The notes under the pieces: generated by a model
Databases searched by the model: none
What the model was told of the DNA's origin: nothing
The model's input: the letters and a program-made list of their open reading frames with translations, nothing else
Made by a program: the position numbers and the translations under genes
DNA from: an uncultured Lysobacteraceae bacterium
GTDB lineage: Bacteria > Pseudomonadota > Gammaproteobacteria > Xanthomonadales > Xanthomonadaceae
Reading direction: 5' to 3'
Assembly (NCBI GenBank): GCA_946482565.1
Contig: CAMLSB010000042.1
Coordinates: forward strand, 1-12,650
DNA length: 12,650 bases
In this document: in pieces, positions 1 through 6,509 of the stretch
Numbering within the stretch: position 1 is the stretch's first letter
How the letters are laid out: the number at the start of each line of letters is the position of its first letter

Positions 1-2
1 AG

Positions 3-803
3 CAGTGGAAGAACCATCCGTCGGTGGCGGCGCTGCTCGAAGGCGGCAGCATCCTTTCGGCCGGTGCGCGCGCGATCGTCACCGGCGGCTACCAGTCGCT
101 GCCGAAGGTGGAGATGCCCGGCGCGCTGCTGGTCGGCGATGGCGCCGGGCTGCTCAACGTGCCGAAGATCAAGGGCACGCACCAGGCGATCCGGTCCGGC
201 ATGCTCGCTGCGGAGCATGTCGCCGCGCAGGCATCGAGCGGCGCGCTCGACAGCGCCGGCTTCGATGCGAAGCTGCGCGCCTCCGATGCGATGAAGGAAC
301 TGCGCGGCGTCCGCAACATCAAGCCGGGCTTCAAGCGCGGCCTGTGGTTCGGCATGCTCAATGCCGCGTGGGAAACCGCGACCGGCGGCCTGTCGCCGTG
401 GACCCTGCGCAACAAGGCGGACTGGTCCTCGCTCGACAAGCGCCGCGCCGACGGCCAGGAGCTCGTGAAGCGCGACTACGTGCAGCGCGCGCTGGCGCCG
501 CGCGACCGCCTGCAGGGCGTGTACTACGCCGCGACCGCGCACGACGAGGACCAGCCGGTCCACCTGGTCGTGCACGACACCAGCGTCTGCGTCGACCGCT
601 GCACGCAGGAATACGGCAACCCGTGCACGCGCTTCTGCCCGGCGGGCGTCTACGAGATGGTCGAGGACGCTGCCGGTCGCAGGCTGCAGGTCAATGCCGC
701 CAATTGCGTGCACTGCAAGACCTGCGACATCAAGGATCCCTACGAGATCATCACGTGGGTGACCCCGGAAGGCGGATCGGGCCCGAACTACCAGAACCTC
801 TGA
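3..803 (+). CDS. Electron transfer flavoprotein-ubiquinone oxidoreductase (ETF-QO), 3' part
   Basis: This is the C-terminal 266 residues of ETF-QO; the 5' part lies outside the window (the family is about 540-550 residues). The enzyme passes electrons from reduced ETF, charged by fatty-acid and amino-acid dehydrogenases, to membrane ubiquinone. The visible part begins in the FAD/quinone-binding region, with the family motifs GGYQSLPK, LVGDGAGLLNVPKIKGTH and SGMLAAEH. It ends in the ferredoxin-like domain: FCPAGVYE, then NCVHCKTCDIKDP. The four 4Fe-4S ligand cysteines by family alignment are the codons at 636, 705, 714 and 723. Three further cysteines (codons 588, 600, 624) precede them, where the human enzyme as I recall it has none. 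The gene converges on the lipoprotein gene of the MCE operon, with 9 bp between the stop codons. Confidence 0.95.
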   Translation, partial: QWKNHPSVAALLEGGSILSAGARAIVTGGYQSLPKVEMPGALLVGDGAGLLNVPKIKGTHQAIRSGMLAAEHVAAQASSGALDSAGFDAKLRASDAMKELRGVRNIKPGFKRGLWFGMLNAAWETATGGLSPWTLRNKADWSSLDKRRADGQELVKRDYVQRALAPRDRLQGVYYAATAHDEDQPVHLVVHDTSVCVDRCTQEYGNPCTRFCPAGVYEMVEDAAGRRLQVNAANCVHCKTCDIKDPYEIITWVTPEGGSGPNYQNL

Positions 804-812
804 AGGCGAAGC

Positions 813-1484
813 TCAGCGCGCCGCCTTGCCCTGGGCGGCGCCGGACTGCAACGTCCACCCGGCGATGTCGTGCGCGATCGCCTGCAGCGCCTGGCCGAAG
901 GCCTGCGACACCTGTGCAGGATCGGTCCCGGCGGCTGGCACGGCCTGGATGAAGTTCCTGCTGGCGATCACGTCGCGGTTTTCACCGCCGAGCAGCATCG
1001 CGCCGACCTCGACGGTCGCCGAAGGCACGGCGTTGCCGGCGTAGTCGGCGTCGAAGCGGCGCAGGTCGAGTTCGAGCCGGTGGTCGGCGGACATGCCGCT
1101 GCCCTGGCGCGCGACGGCGCGCAGCTTCCCCGATGCCTCCAGCTCGCGCAACAGCGCGTCCTGGAGCTGTTCGTCCGGGGCCTTCGCCCAGAGTGCGCCC
1201 TTGTAGACCTGCACCTCGCCCGGCTCCGGGCGCACCGCGATGCGCGTGGTGCCGACGATGCGCGAGGCTTCCGGCCGCGAGATGGAGAGCTGCCAGTCCA
1301 GCGCGGGCCACGCCGGGTCCGGCGCCGGCGCCACCTGCGGCGCATAGATCGTCGCCGGCTCGTGGCTGCCGCCGAGCAGCGCGCAGCCGCCCACCGCGAG
1401 CATCGCGACCATCGTCGCCCCAAAGGCGGCACGCCGCGAAAACGCCGCCGTTCCCTGTTCCCTGTTCCCCGTTCCCTGCTTCAT
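813..1484 (-). CDS. PqiC-like ABC-type transport auxiliary lipoprotein
   Basis: This 223-residue protein fits the ABC_trans_aux/PqiC family, outer-membrane lipoproteins that partner MCE proteins in lipid transport. Seen: an N-terminal signal with Arg17-Arg18, a hydrophobic stretch at about residues 19-33 and a lipobox ending V-G-G-C, giving lipidated Cys34. Residue +2 is Ala, not Asp, which favours outer-membrane sorting. The mature part has family-like segments (LDWQLSISRPEAS, VQVYKGALWAKAPDEQLQDA, DHRLELDLRRFDADY). The ATG overlaps the stop of the upstream MCE gene as ATGA, and AGGAG sits 11 nt upstream at 1496-1500, supporting this start and translational coupling. Residues 2-12 (KQGTGNREQGT) are encoded by four 7-bp tandem repeats, which is odd for a signal-peptide N-region. 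It is the last gene of the operon. The family call rests on motif resemblance and context. Confidence 0.85.
   Translation of the reverse strand: MKQGTGNREQGTAAFSRRAAFGATMVAMLAVGGCALLGGSHEPATIYAPQVAPAPDPAWPALDWQLSISRPEASRIVGTTRIAVRPEPGEVQVYKGALWAKAPDEQLQDALLRELEASGKLRAVARQGSGMSADHRLELDLRRFDADYAGNAVPSATVEVGAMLLGGENRDVIASRNFIQAVPAAGTDPAQVSQAFGQALQAIAHDIAGWTLQSGAAQGKAAR
1451..1478. repeat. Four tandem 7-bp repeats (TTCCCYG; GGGAACR family on the minus strand)
   Basis: The plus strand reads TTCCCTG, TTCCCTG, TTCCCCG, TTCCCTG in exact head-to-tail order, 28 bp in all. The tract lies wholly inside the lipoprotein gene, starting 3 bp after its ATG. Because 7 is not a multiple of 3, three units encode a 7-residue repeat, visible as QGTGNRE then QGT, and loss or gain of one unit would shift the frame. 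I recall similar GGGAAC/GGGAAT heptamer tracts as common between genes in Xanthomonadaceae. Confidence 0.9.
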
Positions 1485-2407
1485 TTCGGCTCGAACTCCT
1501 TCGGCGCATCGCGCCCCAGCAGGTAGCGCGCCGGGCTGCCTTCCAGCCGGTCGCTGATGCGGCGCAGGTCGCGGACCAGCGCGCGCAACTCCGACAGCGT
1601 CGGGCCCAGTTGCGCCAGGCCGTCGTTGGCGAAGCTGTGGATCGCGGCGCGGTTCTCGTTGATCACCGCGTTGGCGCCGCCGGCGGCGGCGTCGAGGCGG
1701 GTCAGCGTGCTGTCGAGTTTCGCGACGAGGCCAGGCAGCTTGTCGACCAGCTCGCGGTCGACGTCCTCGACGGTGCGGTTCGTGGTCTTCAGCGTCGCCG
1801 AGAGCTGCTCGCTCGCCGCGCGCGCGTTGACGATCATCGCGCGCAGGTCGTCGCGCTGCGCCGCGACGGTCCCGGTCATCGTTTCGATGTTGGCGAGCGT
1901 GTTGGCGATGCGCTTGACGTTCTCCTCGCTCAGCACCTCGTCCATGCGCGCGACCAGCCGGTTGGCGGTGTCGGCGATGTTCTGCAACGCCGACGCTTCG
2001 GTGCGGATGACGGGCAGGTCGTCGCCGTTGCGCGCGAGCAACTCGGGCGCCTTCGGGCTGCCGCCGGTGAGCTGGATGAACGGCACGCCGGTGAGGCCGG
2101 TCATCGACAGCTTGGCGCGGGTGTCCACCTTCACCGGCGTGCCGGCCTTGACCTTGAGCTTGGCGATCACGCGCCGCGGATCGCGCGCGTCCAGGTCGAG
2201 CGTCTCGACGGTGCCGATGGCGATGCCGTTGTATTGCACCGAGCTGCCCTCGGTGAGGCCGGTGACCGGCTCGGTGAACACCACCCGGTACTCGCGCCAG
2301 TCGCGGTCGGAGGTGAACTTCGCCGCCCACAAGCCGAACAGCAGCAGGAACGCCGCCACGACGAGCGTGAAGGCGCCGATCAGGACGTAATTGGCCTTGG
2401 TTTCCAT
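1481..2407 (-). CDS. MlaD-family MCE protein with long helical C-terminal tail
   Basis: This 308-residue protein is the substrate-binding MCE subunit of a lipid ABC transporter, anchored in the inner membrane and facing the periplasm. Seen: one transmembrane segment at about residues 7-28, then a single MCE domain at about residues 38-118 (VFTEPVTGLTEGSSVQYNG, IGTVETLDLD, LTGLTGVPFIQLTGG in family positions). After it come about 180 residues that look mostly helical, with heptad-like hydrophobic spacing, and a basic tail ending EFEPK. E. coli MlaD is about 183 residues, so the tail is a major extension. MCE proteins form hexameric rings; by analogy with PqiB and mycobacterial Mce proteins, the tails may bundle into a tunnel (inference). 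The ATG lies one base after the ATPase stop (TGACATG), with AGGG 5 nt upstream, and its own stop overlaps the lipoprotein start. Confidence 0.93.
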   Translation of the reverse strand: METKANYVLIGAFTLVVAAFLLLFGLWAAKFTSDRDWREYRVVFTEPVTGLTEGSSVQYNGIAIGTVETLDLDARDPRRVIAKLKVKAGTPVKVDTRAKLSMTGLTGVPFIQLTGGSPKAPELLARNGDDLPVIRTEASALQNIADTANRLVARMDEVLSEENVKRIANTLANIETMTGTVAAQRDDLRAMIVNARAASEQLSATLKTTNRTVEDVDRELVDKLPGLVAKLDSTLTRLDAAAGGANAVINENRAAIHSFANDGLAQLGPTLSELRALVRDLRRISDRLEGSPARYLLGRDAPKEFEPK

Positions 2408-2408
2408 G

Positions 2409-3194
2409 TCAGCCCTGGTCCTCTTTCGTGGATTGCGCGGCGCGGCCGCGCGGGCCGTTGAAATATTCCTGCACCCACGGATGCTCGAGCCGTTCGAGCT
2501 CGGAGACCGGCGCCACCGCCAGGATCCTGCGATCGGCGAGCACCGCCACGCGATCGCAGATAGCGTACAGGGTGTCGAGGTCGTGGGTGATGAGGAAGAC
2601 GGTGAGCCCCAGCGCTTCCTGCAGGGTCCGGATCAGGCGGTCGAAGGCGTCGGCGCCGATCGGGTCGAGGCCGGCGGTGGGCTCGTCCAGGAACAGCAGC
2701 GGCGGGTCCAGCGCGAGCGCACGGGCCAGGCCGGCGCGCTTGCGCATGCCGCCCGAGAGCTGCGAGGGCAGCTTGTCGACGGCATCGGCGGGCAGGCCGG
2801 CCAGCTTCACCTTCAGCAGCGCCAGCTCGTAGCGCAACGTGTCGGGCAGGTCCGGGTGGTGCTCCCTGAGCGGCACCTGCACGTTCTCGCCGACGTTCAG
2901 CGAGGAGAACAGCGCGCCGTCCTGGAACAGCACGCCGGTGTCGCGCTCGATGCGCAGCCGGTCGGCGGGGTCGTCGGACAGCGCGTCGGTGCCCATCACC
3001 TCGACCGTGCCGGCATCGGGCTTGCGCAGGCCGATGATCGAACGCATCAGCACCGACTTGCCGCTGCCCGAGCCGCCGACGACGCCGAGGATCTCGCCGC
3101 GCCGCACATCGAGGTCCAGGCCCTCGTGCACGACCTGTACGCCGAAGCGGTTGGCCAGGCCGCGCACGCGGATGATCGGCTCCTCGCCGGCCAT
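2409..3194 (-). CDS. MlaF-like ABC transporter ATP-binding protein
   Basis: This 261-residue cytoplasmic ATPase energises the MCE lipid transporter. All ABC motifs are present: Walker A GGSGSGKS at residues 40-47, Q-loop Gln91 in LFQDGALF, signature LSGGM at 146-150, Walker B LLFLDEP with catalytic Glu171, D-loop following (AGLDP) and H-loop His204 in LITHD. GALFSSLNVGENV, LSGGMRKRAGLARA and the C-terminal WVQEYFNG are typical of the MlaF branch rather than of other ABC importers. Its ATG shares one base with the permease TAA stop (TAATG), with AGGTGG 7 nt upstream. The start is therefore well fixed and translation is probably coupled. E. coli MlaF is about 270 residues, so the length is normal. 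Confidence 0.96.
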   Translation of the reverse strand: MAGEEPIIRVRGLANRFGVQVVHEGLDLDVRRGEILGVVGGSGSGKSVLMRSIIGLRKPDAGTVEVMGTDALSDDPADRLRIERDTGVLFQDGALFSSLNVGENVQVPLREHHPDLPDTLRYELALLKVKLAGLPADAVDKLPSQLSGGMRKRAGLARALALDPPLLFLDEPTAGLDPIGADAFDRLIRTLQEALGLTVFLITHDLDTLYAICDRVAVLADRRILAVAPVSELERLEHPWVQEYFNGPRGRAAQSTKEDQG

Positions 3195-4303
3195 TACCAG
3201 CCCACCTGCATGAACCAGATCGCCGCGATCGCGTCGAGCACGATCACCAGCGAGATCGTCTGCACCACGCTCGAGGTGGTGCGTTCGCCGACCGACTGCG
3301 CGGTGCCCTTCACCTGCAGGCCCTCGAGGCAGCCGATCAGCCCGATCACCAGCGCGAACACCGGTGCCTTCGACAGGCCGACGAGGAAATGGCGCAGCTG
3401 CATGGTGTCCTGCATGCGCGCGAAATAGGCCTGCGGCGGGATGTCGAGCGCATACGCGCCGACGGTCATGCCGCCGAGCAGGCCGGCGACGTCGGCGATG
3501 AAGGACAGCAGCGGCAGCATCACCAGCAGCGCGAGCAGGCGGGGGATCACCAGCACGTCCACCGGGTCGAGGCCGAGCGTGCGCATCGCGTCCACTTCCT
3601 CGCGGCTGACCATGGCGCCGATCTGCGCCGTGAACGCACTGGCGGTACGGCCGGCGAGCACGATCGAGGTGAGCAGCACGCCGAACTCGCGCAGGAACGC
3701 GATGTTCACCAGTTCCACGACATAGATGGTCGCGCCGAAGTCGGCGAGGATGTTCGAGCCGAGGAACGCGATCACCGCGCCGACGAGGAAGGACAGCAGC
3801 GCCACCAGCGGCACCGCGTCGAGGCCGACCTGCTCCATCTGCGCGACGGTGGCGGTGGCGCGGAAGCGCCGCGGCTCGCGGACCATGCGCACGAACTTGG
3901 ACAGGTTCTCGCCGAGGAAGCTGATGAGGGCGACGATTTCCTTCCAGTTGTCGGCGACCGCAAAACCGAGGCGGCCAAGCGCGGCCGCGAAACCATATTC
4001 GCGCTTCGTGCGCGGGCGCTCGTCGACGACGTCCTCGATCGCGGCGACCAGGGCGTGGTGCTCGGGGCGGAACGCGAACGCTTCGAAGTCCATGTCGTTG
4101 CGGCGCGCGTGGCGCAGCAGCTGCAGCACGCCGAGCGAATCCAGCCGCGCGACGCCGGTGGCGTCGACCGCGCGCGCGCCGGCGGGCATGTCGCGCAAGG
4201 CGCCGGCGATCCCGGCGGCCTCGCCGAGCGTCCAGCAGCCACGCAGCCGCACGCGGTCGCCTTCGGCGGACAGGCCCGGAGGAAGCGTGCTGGCGACGGT
4301 CAT
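3194..4303 (-). CDS. MlaE-family lipid ABC transporter permease with N-terminal STAS (MlaB-like) domain
   Basis: This 369-residue inner-membrane permease carries an extra N-terminal domain. Residues 1 to about 95 resemble a STAS fold like MlaB (VRLRGCWTLGEAAGIAGAL, then VARLDSLGVLQLLRHAR at the DSxG signature). From about residue 120 it is a standard MlaE/YrbE permease, with several membrane segments and the strongly conserved block AGRTASAFTAQIGAMVSRE followed by VDAMRTLGLDPVDVLVIPR, which contacts the ATPase. It ends with helices through IGLIGCLEGLQVKG and the tail WFMQVGW. E. coli MlaE is about 260 residues, with MlaB encoded separately; here both roles are in one chain, a fusion known in other proteobacteria. 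It is the first gene of the operon. I see no Shine-Dalgarno before its ATG, which fits a leaderless or very short-leader transcript but does not prove it. Confidence 0.94.
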   Translation of the reverse strand: MTVASTLPPGLSAEGDRVRLRGCWTLGEAAGIAGALRDMPAGARAVDATGVARLDSLGVLQLLRHARRNDMDFEAFAFRPEHHALVAAIEDVVDERPRTKREYGFAAALGRLGFAVADNWKEIVALISFLGENLSKFVRMVREPRRFRATATVAQMEQVGLDAVPLVALLSFLVGAVIAFLGSNILADFGATIYVVELVNIAFLREFGVLLTSIVLAGRTASAFTAQIGAMVSREEVDAMRTLGLDPVDVLVIPRLLALLVMLPLLSFIADVAGLLGGMTVGAYALDIPPQAYFARMQDTMQLRHFLVGLSKAPVFALVIGLIGCLEGLQVKGTAQSVGERTTSSVVQTISLVIVLDAIAAIWFMQVGW

Positions 4304-4380
4304 GGTGGCCGAGGATACAGCCTGCAGGTGCAGCCCCTGCGAACGCCGCCGACGGGTGCCCGGGGCTCCATGCGCATGCG
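4304..4380. other. Divergent intergenic region between MCE operon and ThrE-like gene
   Basis: These 77 bp must carry the promoters of both divergent units, unless transcription starts inside a coding region. Two small symmetric elements are visible: CTGCA-gg-TGCAG at 4322-4333, and the perfect 10-bp palindrome CATGCGCATG at 4369-4378, just before the ThrE-like start. On the minus strand, TATCCT (plus-strand 4312-4317) lies 8 nt before the permease ATG and resembles a -10 box, but no matching -35 is present. Neither gene has a clear Shine-Dalgarno sequence here. Confidence 0.4.
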
Positions 4381-5631
4381 ATGCTTGCCGCCATGACCCG
4401 CACCGAAGCCGACTACGCCACCCGCATCGCCTTCGTGGTCGAACTGGCCGGGCACCTGCACGCCTACGGGACCACCGCGCAGCGCCTGGAGGGCGCGGTG
4501 ATCGCCGTGGCCACCGAACTGGGCCTGGACTGCGAACCCATGTCCAACCCCACCGGCATGACCCTGAGCTTCAGCGACCCGCGGCGGCCGCCCGGCGAGA
4601 CGGACACGACCCGCGTGATCCGCATGCCGCCGGGCGACACCGACCTGGCCAAGCTGGTCGAGGCCGACCGCATCGCCGAGGAAGTGATGGCCGGCCGCCT
4701 CGGCATCGCCGAAGGCCACGCCGCCCTGCGCGCGCTGGAAAGGCCGCCGACCCGGCGCGGCAACCTCGCGATGGTGCTGGGCTTCGGCCTCGCCGCGGCC
4801 GCCATCGGCGGCCTGCTGCGCCTGCCCTGGCTCGACATCGCAACGGCCGGTGCGTCCGGGCTGCTGATCGGGCTGCTCGATCTGGCATCGCGCGGCCGGC
4901 CGCAGATGCGCGAGGCAGGCGAGGCGCTGTCGGCGCTGGCCGCGGGCTTCATCGCGATCCTGGTCGCCGCCTTCGTCGCGCCGCTCAACCTCAACACCGT
5001 GATCATCGCGTCGCTGATCGTGCTGGTGCCCGGCATGACGCTGACCAACGCCGTGAACGAACTGACGAGCCAGCACCTCGTGTCCGGCACCGCGCGCTTC
5101 GCCGGCGCCCTGGCGACGCTGATGAAGCTCACCGTCGGTTCGGCGCTGGCGCTGGCGCTCGCGCAGCTGGTCGGGATCGAGCCGCAGGTGCGCGCGCTGC
5201 GCCCGCAGCCGGACCTGGTGGAGTGGGGCGCGCTGGTGCTGGCGGCGTTCTCGTTCGCGGTGCTGTTCCGCGCGCGGGCCCGCGATTATCCGGTGGTGAT
5301 GCTGGCCGCGATCGGCGGTTATCTCGTCTCGCGCATCGGCGGCGAATTGTGGGGCAGCCCGGCGGGCATCTTCCTGTCCGCGCTGCTGGTCACCGCGGCC
5401 GGCAATGGCTACGCGCGCTGGGTACGGCGTCCCGGCGCGGTGGTGCGCGTGCCCGGCATCCTGATGCTGGTCCCCGGCAGCGCGAGCCTGCGCGGCGTGA
5501 TGTCCGTGGTGCAGCAGCAGGACGCGGCCGTCGGGCAGAGCGCGGCGCTGGGCGTGCTCAACATCCTGCTGGCGCTGGTGGCGGGGCTGCTGTTCGGGAA
5601 TTTGCTGCTGCCGACGCGCCGCAACCTGTAA
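4381..5631 (+). CDS. ThrE-like threonine/serine exporter family protein (fused DUF1212-DUF3815)
   Basis: This 416-residue inner-membrane protein matches the ThrE family, which exports threonine and serine in Corynebacterium; the substrate here is inferred from family only. Seen: a hydrophilic N-terminal region (residues about 10-120) with the family pattern ELAGHLHAYGTTAQRLE and PTGMTLSF. A block of hydrophobic helices follows (about 124-270) with LVPGMTLTNAVNEL, then a second helical module (about 281-412) with the ThrE_2-type motif PGILMLVPGSASLRG. In E. coli the two modules are separate proteins, YjjP and YjjB; here they form one chain, as in ThrE. Two in-frame ATGs compete, 4381 and 4393; neither has a recognisable ribosome binding site. 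The shorter form (412 residues) puts fewer residues before the conserved RIAFVVELA and is equally credible. It is a single-gene unit between the MCE and kdp regions. Confidence 0.9.
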   Translation: MLAAMTRTEADYATRIAFVVELAGHLHAYGTTAQRLEGAVIAVATELGLDCEPMSNPTGMTLSFSDPRRPPGETDTTRVIRMPPGDTDLAKLVEADRIAEEVMAGRLGIAEGHAALRALERPPTRRGNLAMVLGFGLAAAAIGGLLRLPWLDIATAGASGLLIGLLDLASRGRPQMREAGEALSALAAGFIAILVAAFVAPLNLNTVIIASLIVLVPGMTLTNAVNELTSQHLVSGTARFAGALATLMKLTVGSALALALAQLVGIEPQVRALRPQPDLVEWGALVLAAFSFAVLFRARARDYPVVMLAAIGGYLVSRIGGELWGSPAGIFLSALLVTAAGNGYARWVRRPGAVVRVPGILMLVPGSASLRGVMSVVQQQDAAVGQSAALGVLNILLALVAGLLFGNLLLPTRRNL

Positions 5632-5650
5632 CGCTTTACGCCGAATTGAC

Positions 5651-5666
5651 GGCGCCCCGCGCCTTT
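5651..5666 (+). terminator. Possible weak intrinsic terminator after the ThrE-like gene
   Basis: GGCGC (5651-5655), loop CCC, and GCGCC (5659-5663) form a 5-bp all-GC stem 19 bp after the ThrE-like stop, followed by only three T residues (5664-5666). The position is right for a terminator, but the short stem and short T run make it weak. Confidence 0.25.
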
Positions 5667-5689
5667 CGGATGGAGGCTTGACGCCTTCC

Positions 5690-5742
5690 TTGCCGAAACT
5701 TTCCGCCGTGGCCGCATGGCCTCGCCCGGAAAGTTTCGGCAA
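5690..5742. repeat. Perfect 16-bp inverted repeat over the porin ribosome binding site and start codon
   Basis: The left arm TTGCCGAAACTTTCCG (5690-5705) is the exact reverse complement of the right arm CGGAAAGTTTCGGCAA (5727-5742), separated by 21 bp. The loop contains GGCC-gcat-GGCC (5710-5721), which could form a short inner hairpin. The right arm includes the likely Shine-Dalgarno GGAAAG (5728-5733) and the A of the porin ATG at 5742. In RNA, the folded form would hide both. In DNA, each arm is itself an imperfect palindrome around AAA/TTT (10 of 13 positions symmetric), with arm centres 34 bp apart, so a paired operator is equally possible. There is no T run after it, so it does not look like an intrinsic terminator. 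Confidence 0.85.
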
Positions 5743-6497
5743 TGAACCGCAGTCCCCATCGTTTCGCAGGCAACTCCTCCGCGATCGCCGGCCTGCTGGT
5801 GCCGATGCTGGCGTTGTTCGCCGCGCTGCCTGCGCGCGCCGCACCGGGCGACGTGGCCGGCAACGCCGCCCTGACCAGCGACTACGTCTGGCGCGGCAGC
5901 ACCCAGTCCCATGGCGATCCGGCATTGCAGGCGGGCGCGCGGCTTTCGGGCGCTGCAGGCTGGTACGCCTCGGCGTGGGCATCGAACGTCCGGTTCGCGC
6001 CGGGCACCGGCGCCCACGCGGAACTCGACCTCGGCATCGGCTGGAGCGGGCGCGTCGGCGACGACTGGACGCTGGATGCCGGCCTGCTGCAGTACCGCTA
6101 TCCCTCGGCGGCGGTCGATCTCGACTGGACCGAATTCGATGCGACGGCCACCTGGAAGGATCGCTGCTGGGTTTCGCTGGGGTGGTCGAACGAAGCGCTC
6201 GGGAGCCATCGCCGCGGCATGTATTCGCTGGTCGGCATGAAGCTGCCGGTGAACGACCGGTTCCGCATCGAAACGGCCGCCGGTTACTACGCGCTGGGCG
6301 ACATCGGCGGCGATGGTCGCAACGACAGCTATGCGCACGCGCTGGCCAGCGCGGTCTGGACGCTGCCCGCGCCCGCGCACGGGCCGGCGCTCGAAGCGCG
6401 GGTGACCGTGCACGCCACCGATTCGCGCGCCGAACGGTTGTTCGGCGATGGCTTCGCCGGCAACCGCATCGAAGCGGCGCTGCAGGCGTCTTTCTGA
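5742..6497 (+). CDS. TorF-family putative outer-membrane porin
   Basis: This 251-residue exported protein resembles the TorF family of putative porins. Seen: an N-terminal signal peptide with basic residues at 3-7, a hydrophobic core at about 15-29 and a likely cut after ALPARA (about residue 33). The mature start, NAALTSDYVWRGSTQS, is the most typical family motif. Alternating hydrophobic/polar strands rich in Trp, Tyr and Gly follow, such as WYASAWASNVRF, AELDLGIGWSG, LDAGLLQYRYP and SLGWSNEAL. It ends in a terminal Phe (ALQASF), the usual outer-membrane beta-barrel signature. The start is supported by GGAAAG 8 nt upstream and by the signal peptide; that ribosome site lies inside a 16-bp inverted repeat. 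The stop overlaps the Shine-Dalgarno of kdpF (TGAGGAG), so it is probably the first gene of the kdp transcript. Substrate unknown; K+ passage is only suggested by context. Confidence 0.85.
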   Translation: MNRSPHRFAGNSSAIAGLLVPMLALFAALPARAAPGDVAGNAALTSDYVWRGSTQSHGDPALQAGARLSGAAGWYASAWASNVRFAPGTGAHAELDLGIGWSGRVGDDWTLDAGLLQYRYPSAAVDLDWTEFDATATWKDRCWVSLGWSNEALGSHRRGMYSLVGMKLPVNDRFRIETAAGYYALGDIGGDGRNDSYAHALASAVWTLPAPAHGPALEARVTVHATDSRAERLFGDGFAGNRIEAALQASF

Positions 6498-6509
6498 GGA
6501 GTCCCCGAC

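Noticed and set aside
803..827. AAGGCG (803-808) and CGCCTT (822-827) as a bidirectional terminator between the convergent ETF-QO and lipoprotein genes.
   Set aside because: A 6-bp stem with a 13-nt loop and no T run on either strand; too weak to call.
1415..1437. SRRAAF in the lipoprotein signal as a twin-arginine export motif.
   Set aside because: The Phe is one position too far from the Arg pair and the normal Leu/Lys follow-up is missing; an ordinary Sec lipoprotein signal explains it.
1133..2461. A plus-strand open frame opposite the MCE protein and lipoprotein genes.
   Set aside because: Repetitive Arg/Ala/Gly/Gln composition with no domain; the minus strand carries clear MCE and lipoprotein features.
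4312..4317. TATCCT on the minus strand, 8 nt before the permease ATG, as a -10 box.
   Set aside because: No -35-like hexamer at 16-18 bp spacing; a single six-base match is not enough.
5646..5683. Two TTGACG hexamers (5646-5651 and 5678-5683) as -35 boxes for the porin-kdp operon.
   Set aside because: No acceptable -10 hexamer at 16-18 bp downstream of either.
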